Assembly (NCBI GenBank): GCA_030849075.1
Contig: JASAOO010003377.1
Span: forward strand, 1 to 49,865
Source of the DNA: Zelonia costaricensis
Lineage: Eukaryota > Euglenozoa > Kinetoplastea > Trypanosomatida > Trypanosomatidae
Reading direction: 5' to 3'
Length of the DNA stretch: 49,865 bases
The translations under genes and the position numbers were made by a program. This document shows, piece by piece, positions 1 to 9,652 of the stretch. Numbering within the stretch: the first letter of the stretch is position 1; each line of letters begins with the position of its first letter. A model generated the notes under the pieces. That model saw only the letters and a program-made list of their open reading frames with translations, made no database searches and had not been told where the DNA came from.

Positions 1-1
1 C

Positions 2-3000
2 CTCCTTGGTAGAGGCAACGGAGCGGGTGGCGGAGTGGCTGGTGAGTTGCTCGTCGCTCATCACCTCGAGAGACATGAAGCTCTCGGCGTCGTGGAATGC
101 CCGCGGCGTTACGGAGTCCTTCGGAGAGCGCGTCGGGCGTGGTAGTGCGCTGAGTTTCTCCGTCTCGGGCTGGAAGTCGGAGGCGCGGAGGACGGGCAGG
201 GTGGTGGCGTGCGACGGGGCCGCCTCGAAGGCCTTTGTCGCCGGAGTCTGCTGCTCTGCCGTGGCGTCGTACGCACGCGGGTAGTAGCTCCACGAGTGCG
301 TGTAGGGTGCGGTGGCGAGCGCTTTGTTGAGCTCCGACGTTGTCGTCGTGGGCGGGTGTTCAACCTGGAAGCGCACACGGAACTGCTGCTCATCAAACTG
401 GAAGTCGCCGATGCTGGCTTTGGGGAGGTTGCACGCTTCGCTCACATCCTGCTGGAAGGCGTCCGTGAGAGCCGGTAGCTGGTACCGCAGTATTGGCTCC
501 CAGCCATCGCCTTCGAGCTTCACGCGGTGTGCTGTGGTCACGTTTGCAGCGTCCGAGATGGCGGCTGGGTCGGCCGGAGATTGATAGAGCGCCCATGTCC
601 TGTTGAATGGGCACGCCGCCAGCTTCTCGTCATACACGCGGCGGCCCACCGCGGGGTGACTGAGCTTGAACTCCGCTATGAGGCTGCCGACTGTAAACTT
701 GAGGTCTTTCACATTTGCCATTGGTACTTCCGTGGCCTCACAGACGTCGGCGAGGAAAGCCGCCTGCAGCTCAGTCTGCTGGTACTGCAGCACCGAACTC
801 CAGTGATCCCCCTCGATTTGAATGCGGTGCCGCGTTACCTCCGGCGCGGGTGGGCGCGGCGGCTCCATGTCCTCGGCGTAGAGCGGGGCCGCAGCGGAGT
901 TGACAGGGAGGGACCTATCCGACGCTCCGGTGCGTGGCTCCGCCGCGGTGGGTGTGGCGGTGCGAGCCTGATAGAGGGCCCACGTCTCTGTGTAGGGGCA
1001 CGCCGCGAGCTGGCGATCTGTCGCCTTGCGCGACCACGCCGCTGGGTGGCGGATGTCCACGTCCACGAGGAGGCTGCCGAGGCGAAAGCGGATACCGGTG
1101 AAGGCGTCCTTCGAGAGCTCGAGGGCACTTGACATGTCATTCACCACAGCCGTCTGCAGGTCCGCCGCGTGTGGCTCCTCGAGCAGCGTCGCCCAGTCGT
1201 CGCCGTCGAGTCGGATGCGGTGGTGCGTTGTCGTGTGCTCTGTCGAGCTCTCCGTCCTATTCACGGTGGCGTCGAGGTACATGGCCCACGTACGGGGGAA
1301 CTCGAAAACTGCCAGCGCGCCGTCCACGTGCGACCGCTTGACGTCCGCTGCATGCAGGAGCTCGAAGGTGGCCACGAGACTGCCCAACTCAAACGTCAAC
1401 GCAGTCACGTTCGCCGCCGGCACGGCAACGGCCTCCTCCACGTCCGACGCAAAGGCGGTGCGCAGCTGCGGCTCGCTTCCCTGCAGCACCGTCGGCCATG
1501 CCGTTCCGTCAAAGCGGACGCGGTGCCGGCTCTTTACGATCTCGGGCTGCGCGGGGGTACCCGAGGCGGGGCTCTCCTCCGAGGCCCGCAGCATCGGCGG
1601 CATACCCGTTGCCGCGGCGGCGGCGGCGTCCTGCTCGAGTGCTGCCTCTTGCGTCTCGACTTCCATGTACAGCTGCCACGTGCGTGCAAAGCGGGCCTCG
1701 CTGAGCTGCACATCCACGTCACGGCGAGAGAGGGTGGATGCGTGCAGGACGGCGAACATGGCCTTGAGGGCGTCTGAGAAGGTGAGGTCGCTCACATTCG
1801 ACTCCGGCACCGCGAGTTGCTCGGCCACGTCGGCAGTGAGGGCGGCCCGCAGCGGCGCAGCCTGGCTTTCGAGTACGCGCGGCCACGCCGCACCGGGGAA
1901 GCGCAGGTGGTGGCGCGTCGTCGTCTCCGTCGCAGCCGGCGGCGTCACGATGTGCTGCTGGTAGAGGAGCCACGTGTTGGTGAAGGGGCACTTGGCCAGC
2001 TCCCTCTGCAGCACCTTGCGCTCCGTTGCCGTGCTGTGCACGAGCTCGAACGTGACGAGGAGACTGCCCGTGCTGAAGAGGACGTTGCGCACCGCATCCT
2101 GCCCCATCTTGAACCACAGCGCAACGTCTTCCTCGAAGGCGTCGCGCAGCTTTCCCTCGTCGACCTGCAGCACCTTGACCCAGTCGTCCCCATGGAAGCG
2201 CATCCGTAGCGCGGTGCTTGTCGTGGTCGCCGAGTCACCTCCCGCGTCCCCGTGTGGCAGTGACTGCGGTGAGCTAGCTGGGGTGCCGTCCGACAGCGGG
2301 AAGAGTTTCCACGTCTCCGTAAACGCGTACGACGCAAGCGCATTGTCTATATCCCCCCGCTCAAGGCCTGCGTAGTGCGTGACGAGCAGATCCGCTATGA
2401 GGCCGTCGTCCTTAAGCCGTACCACGCGCACCTCGTCCTCGGGGACGTTGATGGCTGCACACACGTCCCGCTGCAGGGCCTCGGCCACGGCGGCCTGACC
2501 CTGCGTCTTCAGCACCGTCGCCCACGCATCGCCAGCGAAGCGAAGGCGGTGTCGAGTGGTCACGAGCTGGGGTGCCTCCTCTGCCGCCGCGTCGGCCTCA
2601 GCGGGGAGCACCTCGGTGAGGTGACCCTGCGACGACGGAGACGGCGTGGCCGGCGAGCGGGAGCCGGTCACCCGCTCGTAGACGTGCCACGTGCGCGCGT
2701 AGTAGCAGTCGCCCAGGTCCGCGTTGATGGACTCCGCCGTCTGTGTGGCGGGGTGGCGCAGCCCGAACTCCAGCTCCAGACTGCCGCTGCAGGTGGGCTG
2801 GGCGACGTCGGCCACGGAAATGTTCAGGTGCGTGGCGACGTCCTCGCGAAACGCCAGCCTGACCTCCGCCGCGGCCGTCTCCATCGCCTGCTCCCAGTGC
2901 CGGGCCTCCAGCAGAACGCAGTGCCGCGTTTCGACGACGGGGTTGTCGTGCTTGAACGCCGCGTACGTGGCCCACACGTGCGGGTACGGGTACCGTGCCA

Positions 3001-3634
3001 GGGCGGCCTGCTGCTGCCGGCACTCATCGGCGGAGCAGTCGGGGGGCAGTCGGTACGTGAGGGTTGCCCCGTCGGCATCGGTGGCAAGAGCCACGTCAGG
3101 GCTGGCGCGGTCGTCGCGCGCCTCGTCTCCTGCCCTTGCGGTGGTCTGCTGGAGGGCGTTCGTGATGTCCCACTGCGCCGCCTGCTCGAGCTCGAGCATG
3201 TGCGCTGCCAGCACCGCCGTCCAGTGGTCGCCGCGGAAGTTCACGGCGTAGTCGCGGCGGGGCTCCCCCTCGCCGCCGTGGCCGTTCGCGGTGTCGCTGC
3301 TCGTCGGGGCGGCCGCTGCCGCCTGCCGCTCGCGCTTGTAGTCGAAGTAGAACTTCCACACGCGGAGGTATGGGCTGGCGGTGAGGACGCGCTTCACGTC
3401 AATCTTTGATCGCGCGGCGTCGTGCCGCACGGAGCAGTCGACGGTGAAGGAGTCGTCACGGAAGGTGATGTCAAAGACGTCGTCGACACTGATGCCGAGG
3501 GAGTCGGCGGTGTCGCTCTGGAACGCCTCTGTCACGGCGTCGCGCTGCCGCTGCAGGATTTCGGCCCACTCGTCGCCCTTGAAGCCGATCTTCTGCCGCG
3601 TCACGGCCAGTTCGGTCGCCGGTGACGTCGTCAT
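2..3634 (-). CDS. Large tandem-module protein, possibly flagellar attachment zone (FAZ1-like), C-terminus beyond window
   Basis: The reading frame stays open from the ATG at 3634 to the left edge, giving 1211 codons with no stop, so the C-terminus is missing. The protein is built of at least ten diverged modules of about 95-130 residues. Each starts with a pattern like RH-x-x-F-x-G-D-x-W-x-x-VL, continues with A-F-x-x-D-V and a GSL-type strand, and ends with T-W-x-L-Y. The module tryptophans fall near residues 23, 143, 250, 367, 488, 581, 714, 813, 945 and 1043. Linkers are short and rich in Ala, Thr, Ser and Pro. The last 80 or so visible residues are low-complexity linker. No signal peptide or membrane segment is seen. 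I recall similar modules in large trypanosomatid flagellar attachment zone/cytoskeletal proteins, but the family name is an inference. The start is supported by a pyrimidine tract and AG 24 nt upstream. The gene itself is near certain; its function is not. Confidence 0.88.
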   Translation of the reverse strand, partial: MTTSPATELAVTRQKIGFKGDEWAEILQRQRDAVTEAFQSDTADSLGISVDDVFDITFRDDSFTVDCSVRHDAARSKIDVKRVLTASPYLRVWKFYFDYKRERQAAAAAPTSSDTANGHGGEGEPRRDYAVNFRGDHWTAVLAAHMLELEQAAQWDITNALQQTTARAGDEARDDRASPDVALATDADGATLTYRLPPDCSADECRQQQAALARYPYPHVWATYAAFKHDNPVVETRHCVLLEARHWEQAMETAAAEVRLAFREDVATHLNISVADVAQPTCSGSLELEFGLRHPATQTAESINADLGDCYYARTWHVYERVTGSRSPATPSPSSQGHLTEVLPAEADAAAEEAPQLVTTRHRLRFAGDAWATVLKTQGQAAVAEALQRDVCAAINVPEDEVRVVRLKDDGLIADLLVTHYAGLERGDIDNALASYAFTETWKLFPLSDGTPASSPQSLPHGDAGGDSATTTSTALRMRFHGDDWVKVLQVDEGKLRDAFEEDVALWFKMGQDAVRNVLFSTGSLLVTFELVHSTATERKVLQRELAKCPFTNTWLLYQQHIVTPPAATETTTRHHLRFPGAAWPRVLESQAAPLRAALTADVAEQLAVPESNVSDLTFSDALKAMFAVLHASTLSRRDVDVQLSEARFARTWQLYMEVETQEAALEQDAAAAAATGMPPMLRASEESPASGTPAQPEIVKSRHRVRFDGTAWPTVLQGSEPQLRTAFASDVEEAVAVPAANVTALTFELGSLVATFELLHAADVKRSHVDGALAVFEFPRTWAMYLDATVNRTESSTEHTTTHHRIRLDGDDWATLLEEPHAADLQTAVVNDMSSALELSKDAFTGIRFRLGSLLVDVDIRHPAAWSRKATDRQLAACPYTETWALYQARTATPTAAEPRTGASDRSLPVNSAAAPLYAEDMEPPRPPAPEVTRHRIQIEGDHWSSVLQYQQTELQAAFLADVCEATEVPMANVKDLKFTVGSLIAEFKLSHPAVGRRVYDEKLAACPFNRTWALYQSPADPAAISDAANVTTAHRVKLEGDGWEPILRYQLPALTDAFQQDVSEACNLPKASIGDFQFDEQQFRVRFQVEHPPTTTTSELNKALATAPYTHSWSYYPRAYDATAEQQTPATKAFEAAPSHATTLPVLRASDFQPETEKLSALPRPTRSPKDSVTPRAFHDAESFMSLEVMSDEQLTSHSATRSVASTKE
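430..3595 (-). repeat. Ten tandem protein-coding modules of about 110 residues
   Basis: Ten diverged copies of one domain lie head to tail inside the partial gene. The W-to-W spacing varies from roughly 280 to 400 nt, so the copies differ mainly in linker length. The copies are conserved as protein, not as DNA. The third module (about 2870-2910) has lost the F-x-G-D signature and reads E-A-R-H-W instead, while keeping the rest of the pattern. The first module is the best match at the N-terminus (FKGDEW). Confidence 0.8.
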
Positions 3635-3657
3635 GGTGTCAACCGGTTTTCGGACGC

Positions 3658-3687
3658 CTGTAGGACCGTGAAAGGGGGAAAGAGGCG
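3658..3687 (-). promoter_or_regulatory. Candidate trans-splice acceptor for the repeat-module gene
   Basis: On the minus strand a pyrimidine run (CTCTTTCCCCCTTTCAC, 3669-3687 region) is followed by CTACAG, with the AG at 3659-3658. This lies 24 nt before the ATG at 3634. The order tract, then first AG, then ATG is typical of kinetoplastid spliced-leader addition. It is inferred from pattern only. Confidence 0.55.
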
Positions 3688-3737
3688 CGACTACGGCGAG
3701 TCACGAGCGCTCACCAGAGGGCCGCAGCGCAAGACGC

Positions 3738-3762
3738 CACACACACACACAAAAAAAAAAAA
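3738..3762. repeat. CA repeat joined to A12 run
   Basis: A short (CA)n tract at 3738-3750 runs directly into twelve A residues. On the sense strand this reads T12 then (GT)n, about 105-130 nt upstream of the repeat-module gene start, and could act as a second, weaker pyrimidine tract. Confidence 0.8.
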
Positions 3763-4993
3763 CGAAACCACGATCGAGACGGGCGATCAGCGTTGCTCTT
3801 CCAATGAGAGAACTCCCAAAGGGCGCGGATGAGACTATGTCGCGCACTACGCCGGAGTGCCTGTCCTCTGACCGTTCCTGCCAATACACTTGCAAGGCAC
3901 GCACGTCGCGTGCAAGTGCGCAGCAACACAACGGCAAAGGAAAGAAAAGAAAAAAGACAGCGGCCTTCACGGAGTGAAGAGACGCTCAGGAAAAGAAGAG
4001 GGGGGAGAGAGAAATAAAAGGGAGACAATCGCACAACGCGGGGACAACGCCAGTGAGTCGTGCGCTGACAGAGAAGATCAGGAGAACGGGAGAGCGATGA
4101 CACGTGAGGAGGTGAGGGGGGGGGAACGAAGACACAGTGGGACGCGCCGGAGGTGAGACAACACAAGTCGCCACAAACAAGAACTTCGACTTCCGTTTCG
4201 TTTCACCGTCAAGCCTATCAGAGCAGCGTCAATGTCGGCAGCGCGGATCGGCACAGCACCCTTTCTGTCAGCGGAAATCGAACACCACCGCCGCAACAAG
4301 AGGAAATGGGACAAGAACAAGCTAGCAACGTGCGAGGAAAGACCGCCAGCGGAGACAAGAGGGACAACGCGAAAGAGTGCTGCTGCTGTGCTGAACAGGA
4401 GCAACGAAAAAACGTCAAGACAGAGGGTCGCCGTGGAGGGAAGGGGAGGGGACAGGGGCGGAGTCGGAAGATTCGGACGCCAAGCTCCAGTCCAAAGCCA
4501 ACAACAACCAAACACACCCGCACAGAGACGATGCCGCAGGAACAGAGTGAGAAGGAAGCGCTGACCTGCCCGGGGGAGGGGTAGGGGTAGGGATGGCGCC
4601 TGGAAAGCTCCCTGGTCACGGAGTGTGCGGTCAAATCGCTTTGGCGAGCGGTCCAGTGAAGGTGCAGACGCGGGAAAGAGGGAGAGACAAGAGGGGGTGT
4701 GGGCTGGTTGCAGCACACACTGACGGCACGCAGAGAGACAACGAGGGGGGAGGGCAGGCAAAACACAAGGGATCACAGCGAAGCAGGGTTCAACAGGGTG
4801 CGCCCGGCCAACGCAACGTCGAGACACGGAAGCAAAAAAAAAAAATGTAAGAGCCGAGAGCGTGGGGGCCGGAGGGGGCGGGCACGATGCTGATGGTACA
4901 CGTGCCACCGCGGTGGACGTCCTAGTATACACGTGGAGGCCGCCTCGGCAGTGCTCAAATTGGGGGAGATGGCGGCCGCCCAATGCGAGGCAG

Positions 4994-5013
4994 ACACACA
5001 CACACACACACAC
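4994..5013. repeat. CA microsatellite
   Basis: Ten AC units without interruption in the non-coding stretch downstream of TDP1. Confidence 0.9.
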
Positions 5014-5251
5014 GCCGGCGTGCACACGCGAAGTGTGGCGAAGGCAATAAGGAAGATGAAGGCAAAGCAAGTTTGAGGGGGCGGGACGCACTCGAGGATC
5101 CGAAGGTGGGGGAGGGGAAAGGGGCAGAACCGCCGCTGCACGTGAACACCCGTGAACACGCCGCTGTGGAAAACAGTTGGTGCTAACGACGGAGGCGACG
5201 CTAGCCCACAGTTCTTGCACGTCACACCAGTGGGGGAGGGAAGGAAGGAAA

Positions 5252-5326
5252 GGGTGTGGGGTGTGGGGTGTGGGGTGTGGGGTGTGGGGTGTGGGGTGTG
5301 GGGTGTGGGGTGTGGGGTGTGGGGTG
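5252..5326 (+). repeat. Heptamer tandem array (TGTGGGG)n ending at an N
   Basis: About 10.7 perfect copies of a 7-bp unit TGTGGGG lie directly before an N at 5327. The plus strand carries G4 blocks every seven bases and can form G-quadruplexes; the transcript would carry C4ACA repeats. The array ends exactly at the N, so the true copy number may be larger. Confidence 0.95.
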
Positions 5327-5483
5327 NAGAAGGCGGCAAAGAAAAAGGAAAACGGGGCACGTCCGCACGGCAGCGCACCGCCGCCAGGTGGGCTCAAGAG
5401 TGGAAGGCAACAGAGGAGACAATCAACCGAGGGGAGGAGGGCGAAACGGAACGACGAATGAAACAGGCCGGCGCCGTGGTGAG

Positions 5484-5527
5484 CACACACACCAACACAC
5501 ACACACACACACACAAACACACACACG
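5484..5527. repeat. Interrupted CA microsatellite
   Basis: About 20 CA units broken by CCAAC and AAAC interruptions, in the non-coding region downstream of TDP1. Confidence 0.85.
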
Positions 5528-7542
5528 CAAGAGGAAGGTGAGACGAAAAGGGCAACGCAGAAAGGGATAACAAAGCGCTTTGATAGGGGGGGTGCGGAGA
5601 GGGGGGAAGGAGGGGGGACGGGAATTCTCGGATAAGTTGGGTGGAGGGAGGGGAAGGGAAGGGAAGGGTGGCCAGCGGACGATGAGAGTTGAAGGGAGGG
5701 AGGGAGGGGTAGGGGGGGAAGTGTGCGGTGAACGTAGGCGCACGCTAGACCCACTAAAATGTCAAGTCTGTTTGGTGTCCGCGAACACAGCGGGGCAAGA
5801 ACAACAACAACAAGAACAAAAAAGGAACACGTCAGGCTGCATAGGAGAACGCGACCCGAGTCCAGCAAGCACGTGAGTGAGGGGAGAGGTCGTTGTGAGG
5901 CGCCGGTGTTGGCAGTGACCGTCTCTCCGCGTCGGTTGTTCTCTTCTTTTCCCTTTCCGAGTTCTCTGTTGGCTGAGGTCAACGCGCTCGTGTACCTCGT
6001 ATTGACCCTTCCACGCGCAGCCAACGTCACAGTAGCAGGAAAGGCACGCAAGCAAACGTACACACCGAAACCGCGCACGGCGGCGAGTACGAGAGGAGAG
6101 GGGTCCCCTGCGAGTCGCTCTCACGCTGCGACCCGGACACGCAGACACACAGACGTCAAACAGCAAAAAGGACGCAGTAGTTGGCTGTAGTGGTACGGGA
6201 ATGAAAGAGGAAGCGGCTGATATCTCCGTGAAGAGTGAAAGGGGTGGCGAAGCTTCCGTGTTCCGTCCTGGTGTACCACTCGTGAGGGTCTACTGAGGAG
6301 GTCCCCCTTCGCGTGTCCCGTGTTTGCCGGCGCGACTTGATCGAGAACACAGCCACGCACACGATCGGGCAAAGGGAAGGAGCCTGGGAGGGAGGAGTGG
6401 GGAGGAGTGGGGAGGGGGGGGTTCGGGAGAGGGTGAAGAAAGAGGGGAACCTCCCGGCGAGCAGGGAAGGCTCCGCTGACGAGAGGAAGAGAAACAAACA
6501 CGTACCCCCCAAGCACAACTCGCACTCACACGAAATCAAAGCTCAAAGCGCAAAGTTAAGAAGCTGAACGACAAAGAAGAGCAGCGAATGGCCAAGAATT
6601 CGCGACGAGCGCGCGACAACCAGAAGCGACTAACGGCCAGTCGCGCTGAGAAGAGAGCGAAGCGCCGGGGGAAAGGGGGTGGGGGCTGGTAGGTGGGTGG
6701 GCGATCTTGAGTTTTGGTTATGCGCGAGGTGGCAGGAGCCGAGTTGCCGCCGCCACGCGCTGGCTCGCCGTCACGTAACGTGCAGGTGTTTGGGTACGAA
6801 GCGATGGGTGTGGGGGAGGGAGGGACGAAATTCGAACGTATGGTCGAGTCTACGTGTTCACGACGATGAAAACGGAATGCACGAGGTGAGGCAAGCTGAT
6901 AGGTGGGTGGGAGGGCAAGCGACGGCACCGCCGCACCGCGCTTCGTCGACGGTGTGTGGGGTCTGTGCACACGACGAATAGCGGCAGCGAACACGCGACT
7001 GTGGGAAACGAACGAAGCCGAAAAAGAGGGTTGGGATGTATTTCAACGAGAAAGTGGCGATGTACGCCGTGCAGGCTTGTGGCGCGATGTGTATCTCTTC
7101 TCTTCTACGTGCTGCTGTGGCAACCCCGCATACGAGTTGGACGAGTAGGAAGGAAGTTGTTGGAAGGGGGAAAGGTGGAGGACGTAAGCAGGGCAGAAAG
7201 GTGAGTTGCTTCGTGTGACGATAGGGGGGCCACCGCCGTGCGCAGTACACACTGGGTAGGCGCTACACCTCACTTGCCACTGCTCGGCGGCGTCGCATGC
7301 AGCGTGTGCCAGTAGTTGTAGTATTGTCTTTCTTTCCTTCGGCATCGCACAAGTGTTGCACGGAGTCCACGGTGTGTGTGGATGTCGAGGTAGAGGAGCC
7401 GCAACGTTCCGCCAGGTTCACCCGGAAACTCTTGTTGAGCCAGTCAAGGAGCCGCAGTGACGTGCTGCCCACCGCCCGTCCATCACGGTACGCCGGCAAC
7501 ACCTGTCAAGCCGCGTCTGGACGTGCTTGCCTTCGCCAACGT

Positions 7543-7563
7543 CCCCCGCCCCCGCCCCCGCCC
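7543..7563 (-). promoter_or_regulatory. G-quadruplex motif in the TDP1 3'UTR
   Basis: The minus strand has four G runs (3, 5, 5 and 5) separated by single C residues, a canonical G4 pattern with 1-nt loops. It starts 35 nt after the TDP1 stop codon (7600-7598), so it would be in the sense transcript, in an otherwise pyrimidine-rich UTR. The motif is seen directly; a regulatory role is inferred. Confidence 0.6.
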
Positions 7564-7597
7564 TACCGCTTCACGCACGTACACAAGCGAACAGACC

Positions 7598-9619
7598 TTA
7601 CCCGACACGCGCACGCTTGCGTTGTGCCGGTGCTGGCCGCGATGCAACGCAGCGCAGAGGTTGCCAGGAGTCCAGCGGGAGCAGTGCGTCGTTCTGGAAG
7701 GCCGCCTGCACGTCGAGCCCGTAGGCGTCGCAGCCGCGGTGCGGCACGTCTACCACCCACGGCACATCGCGACAGTCCAAGGCGGCCGCCGCGCCACTCA
7801 ACGCCGACGCTTGTGCCCGCAACGCTGCTGTGCTGGCGTACGGAGTGGGGCGCAGGAGGCTGTAGGGGAGGTACATCGACGCAGCGCCAGAGAGCGGCGA
7901 CGACGCACCGAGGGGGACCTCGTACAGCAGACACTGCGCATCGGCCGCCGTCGGCGGCGACAACGGGCACTGCGCGGTCACACTAAAGAACCCTTCGCCG
8001 CCCGCGCACGCGACCGTGCTGCTACCGTCGTACAGGACGCCCAGCTCGTAGGAGCGCCCGAATTGCACGCATGACGTCGGCGTGCCGGTGTTTCGGCCGC
8101 CGCTCAGGCTACCCCAGGCCGCCTGGGAGAGGTTGGCGCTAGTCAAGAGAAGCCAGCGCACGTGCGTGCGGTCCGCGGAGAAGGCGGCGTAAGACTTGAT
8201 GTGCGGCATGGCGAACTGCCAGTACGCCGCCGCGGCAGGTCGACTAAGCGCCCTTGACGTGGCCGGCTCCGCGACCGCCGCGGTGGTGCAGCCGCCCTCG
8301 CCGTCCACGTCAACAGCGTCCTCGCGACGGGCATGTCGCAGCTGCTGCTGCAACGCTGCTGGCGGCGTCGCGGTGCCCGGCTCGTGGTCGCTCGCACTGC
8401 CCCAGCGGTGCAGTCGCGCGTTGATCCACTCGGCGCAGGACTGCACGCGCAGCGGCAGTGCCGTCCCCGCACGCCAGCCCTCCCAGCTCTGCCGCACCTC
8501 CTCTTCTGTGGGGTAGACGACCTGCACCTCCGCCACGGCCTCAGGTGCCCGTGTTGGGGGCTTCGCAGCGTCAGCCACCGCCTCGCCACACATCGCGGCC
8601 TGCAGCGCGTGCAGGAACGCCAGCGGCAGGGAGCCCTGGGAGCTGTACTGCCAACTCAAGTGCACCGGGCACGAGCCGGCCAGCGCGCTGTGCTGGAGCA
8701 CCTCGGCCAGCCGACACATCCCCACGCGATACCCCACCTCTGCCACACCGCCGACAAATCTGCCCGGCACGGAGCTGACAAGCCACACCGCGGCCCTCGC
8801 AAAGTCGACGTGCGCAAGGAAGTCGGCGTCAAAGACGCCCAGTGGCGCAGCTCCGGCTGGGCCACTGTCCAACTCAAATGGCTCGCGCATACCAAGGCCG
8901 CAACACCGGAGGTAGCGGTGCAGCTGGAGGGCGAAGTCCGCCCCCTTGCTGCGCACGCTGGGGTCGCTGCCCTCAATGGCGGTCGATGTAGCCAACCACG
9001 GGAAGTCCTGGACGTAGATGCCCTGCGCCTTACGGCGCCAGTCGTCCTCGACCAGGTTTGCCGTGAAGATGCAAACACGCAGTCCGCGGCGGTTGACGCA
9101 AAGGGCCATCTTTGTGTGGTGCGTGCCGTACGGAAACGGCAGCGGCGGCTCGAGCACGACGAGCCGGTCTGGTGAAAGCACCGAAACACGGCGTGACGAG
9201 GGCCCCACCGCGGCGATTCCGTGCGAGTGGGCACGCACGGCGTGCAAGATGGGGTTCACGCGATCCAGCTGCGGCGGTGTTCGCACGTACGTTACGCGGC
9301 CCCCCGCCGCAGTGCACCGCTGGTGCGTCGCGGTGCCCTTCTGGCCGCTGAGCAGCACGACGGCGCCGGTCACGGCGGACAGCTCCGGCGCCGCCGCCAG
9401 CACCCACGCCATGTCGGTCGCAAAACTCGACAGGAGCACCGCCCGCCAGCGCTCCGCAGGGTCGGCCACGTTGCAGCGAAACAGGTCGCGCAGCGCCAGC
9501 AGCGGTGTGACGGCGCGGCGGGCCGGCGAGGACGGCGCCGCCACAGCCGTGATGCCGTCCACCCCGTTCACCCACATCGGAAAGCCACGGGAGCTGCCAT
9601 CGGCTGTGTGAGCCGGCAT
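7598..9619 (-). CDS. TDP1: Tyrosyl-DNA phosphodiesterase 1
   Basis: 673 residues. TDP1 hydrolyses the 3'-phosphotyrosyl bond left by trapped topoisomerase I and trims other blocked 3' ends, in the nucleus and possibly the kinetoplast. Both phospholipase-D-type HKN motifs are present: H168-T-K170 with N188 and Q199 (K-A-Q-G-I), and H473-I-K475 with N496 (TSANLSQAAWG) and E525 (RSYELGVLY). Other TDP1 hallmarks are SVPGRF near 283-287, QYSSQGSLP near 324-332 and a C-terminal DVPWVVDVP block. The first motif lies earlier than in human TDP1 (H263), so the N-terminal extension is shorter. The two motifs are 305 residues apart against about 230 in human, because of an Ala-rich insertion near 400-465. 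The C-terminus has a basic QRKRAR stretch that could be a nuclear signal. Its ATG lies 34 nt after a candidate acceptor and 455 nt after the ABC transporter stop. Confidence 0.96.
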   Translation of the reverse strand: MPAHTADGSSRGFPMWVNGVDGITAVAAPSSPARRAVTPLLALRDLFRCNVADPAERWRAVLLSSFATDMAWVLAAAPELSAVTGAVVLLSGQKGTATHQRCTAAGGRVTYVRTPPQLDRVNPILHAVRAHSHGIAAVGPSSRRVSVLSPDRLVVLEPPLPFPYGTHHTKMALCVNRRGLRVCIFTANLVEDDWRRKAQGIYVQDFPWLATSTAIEGSDPSVRSKGADFALQLHRYLRCCGLGMREPFELDSGPAGAAPLGVFDADFLAHVDFARAAVWLVSSVPGRFVGGVAEVGYRVGMCRLAEVLQHSALAGSCPVHLSWQYSSQGSLPLAFLHALQAAMCGEAVADAAKPPTRAPEAVAEVQVVYPTEEEVRQSWEGWRAGTALPLRVQSCAEWINARLHRWGSASDHEPGTATPPAALQQQLRHARREDAVDVDGEGGCTTAAVAEPATSRALSRPAAAAYWQFAMPHIKSYAAFSADRTHVRWLLLTSANLSQAAWGSLSGGRNTGTPTSCVQFGRSYELGVLYDGSSTVACAGGEGFFSVTAQCPLSPPTAADAQCLLYEVPLGASSPLSGAASMYLPYSLLRPTPYASTAALRAQASALSGAAAALDCRDVPWVVDVPHRGCDAYGLDVQAAFQNDALLPLDSWQPLRCVASRPAPAQRKRARVG

Positions 9620-9652
9620 TGGGCACGTCCAGCGTAGTTTGGGTGTGTGTCA

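Larger units (their letters stand above)
3635..7597. other. 4-kb non-coding stretch between TDP1 and the repeat-module gene
   Basis: This should hold the 3'UTR of TDP1 and the 5' leader of the repeat-module gene. The plus strand is mostly purine-rich (GA, GGGA, AAC tracts), so the transcript is pyrimidine-rich. Long open frames here, such as minus 4078-6078, translate to Ser/Pro/Leu/Phe/Cys-rich low complexity and cross the heptamer repeat and an N, so I do not call them genes. It contains CA repeats, a TGTGGGG array and several G-run clusters (5640-5720). No RNA gene was recognised. Confidence 0.6.

Noticed and set aside
5252..5326. Telomere-like G-rich repeat
   Set aside because: Trypanosomatid telomeres are TTAGGG; TGTGGGG is a different unit and lies between two genes of the same transcription unit.
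4078..6078. 666-codon open frame on the minus strand
   Set aside because: It crosses the TGTGGGG array and an N, and its product is Ser/Pro/Leu/Phe/Cys low complexity with VCVCV runs from CA repeats, as expected from CT-rich UTR sequence.
7263..7502. 79-codon frame (…RLLDWLNKSFRVNL…) after TDP1
   Set aside because: The LLDWLN piece briefly resembled a calponin-homology fragment, but the frame begins with GTG right after a stop, overlaps the TDP1 3'UTR, and has no room for its own acceptor.
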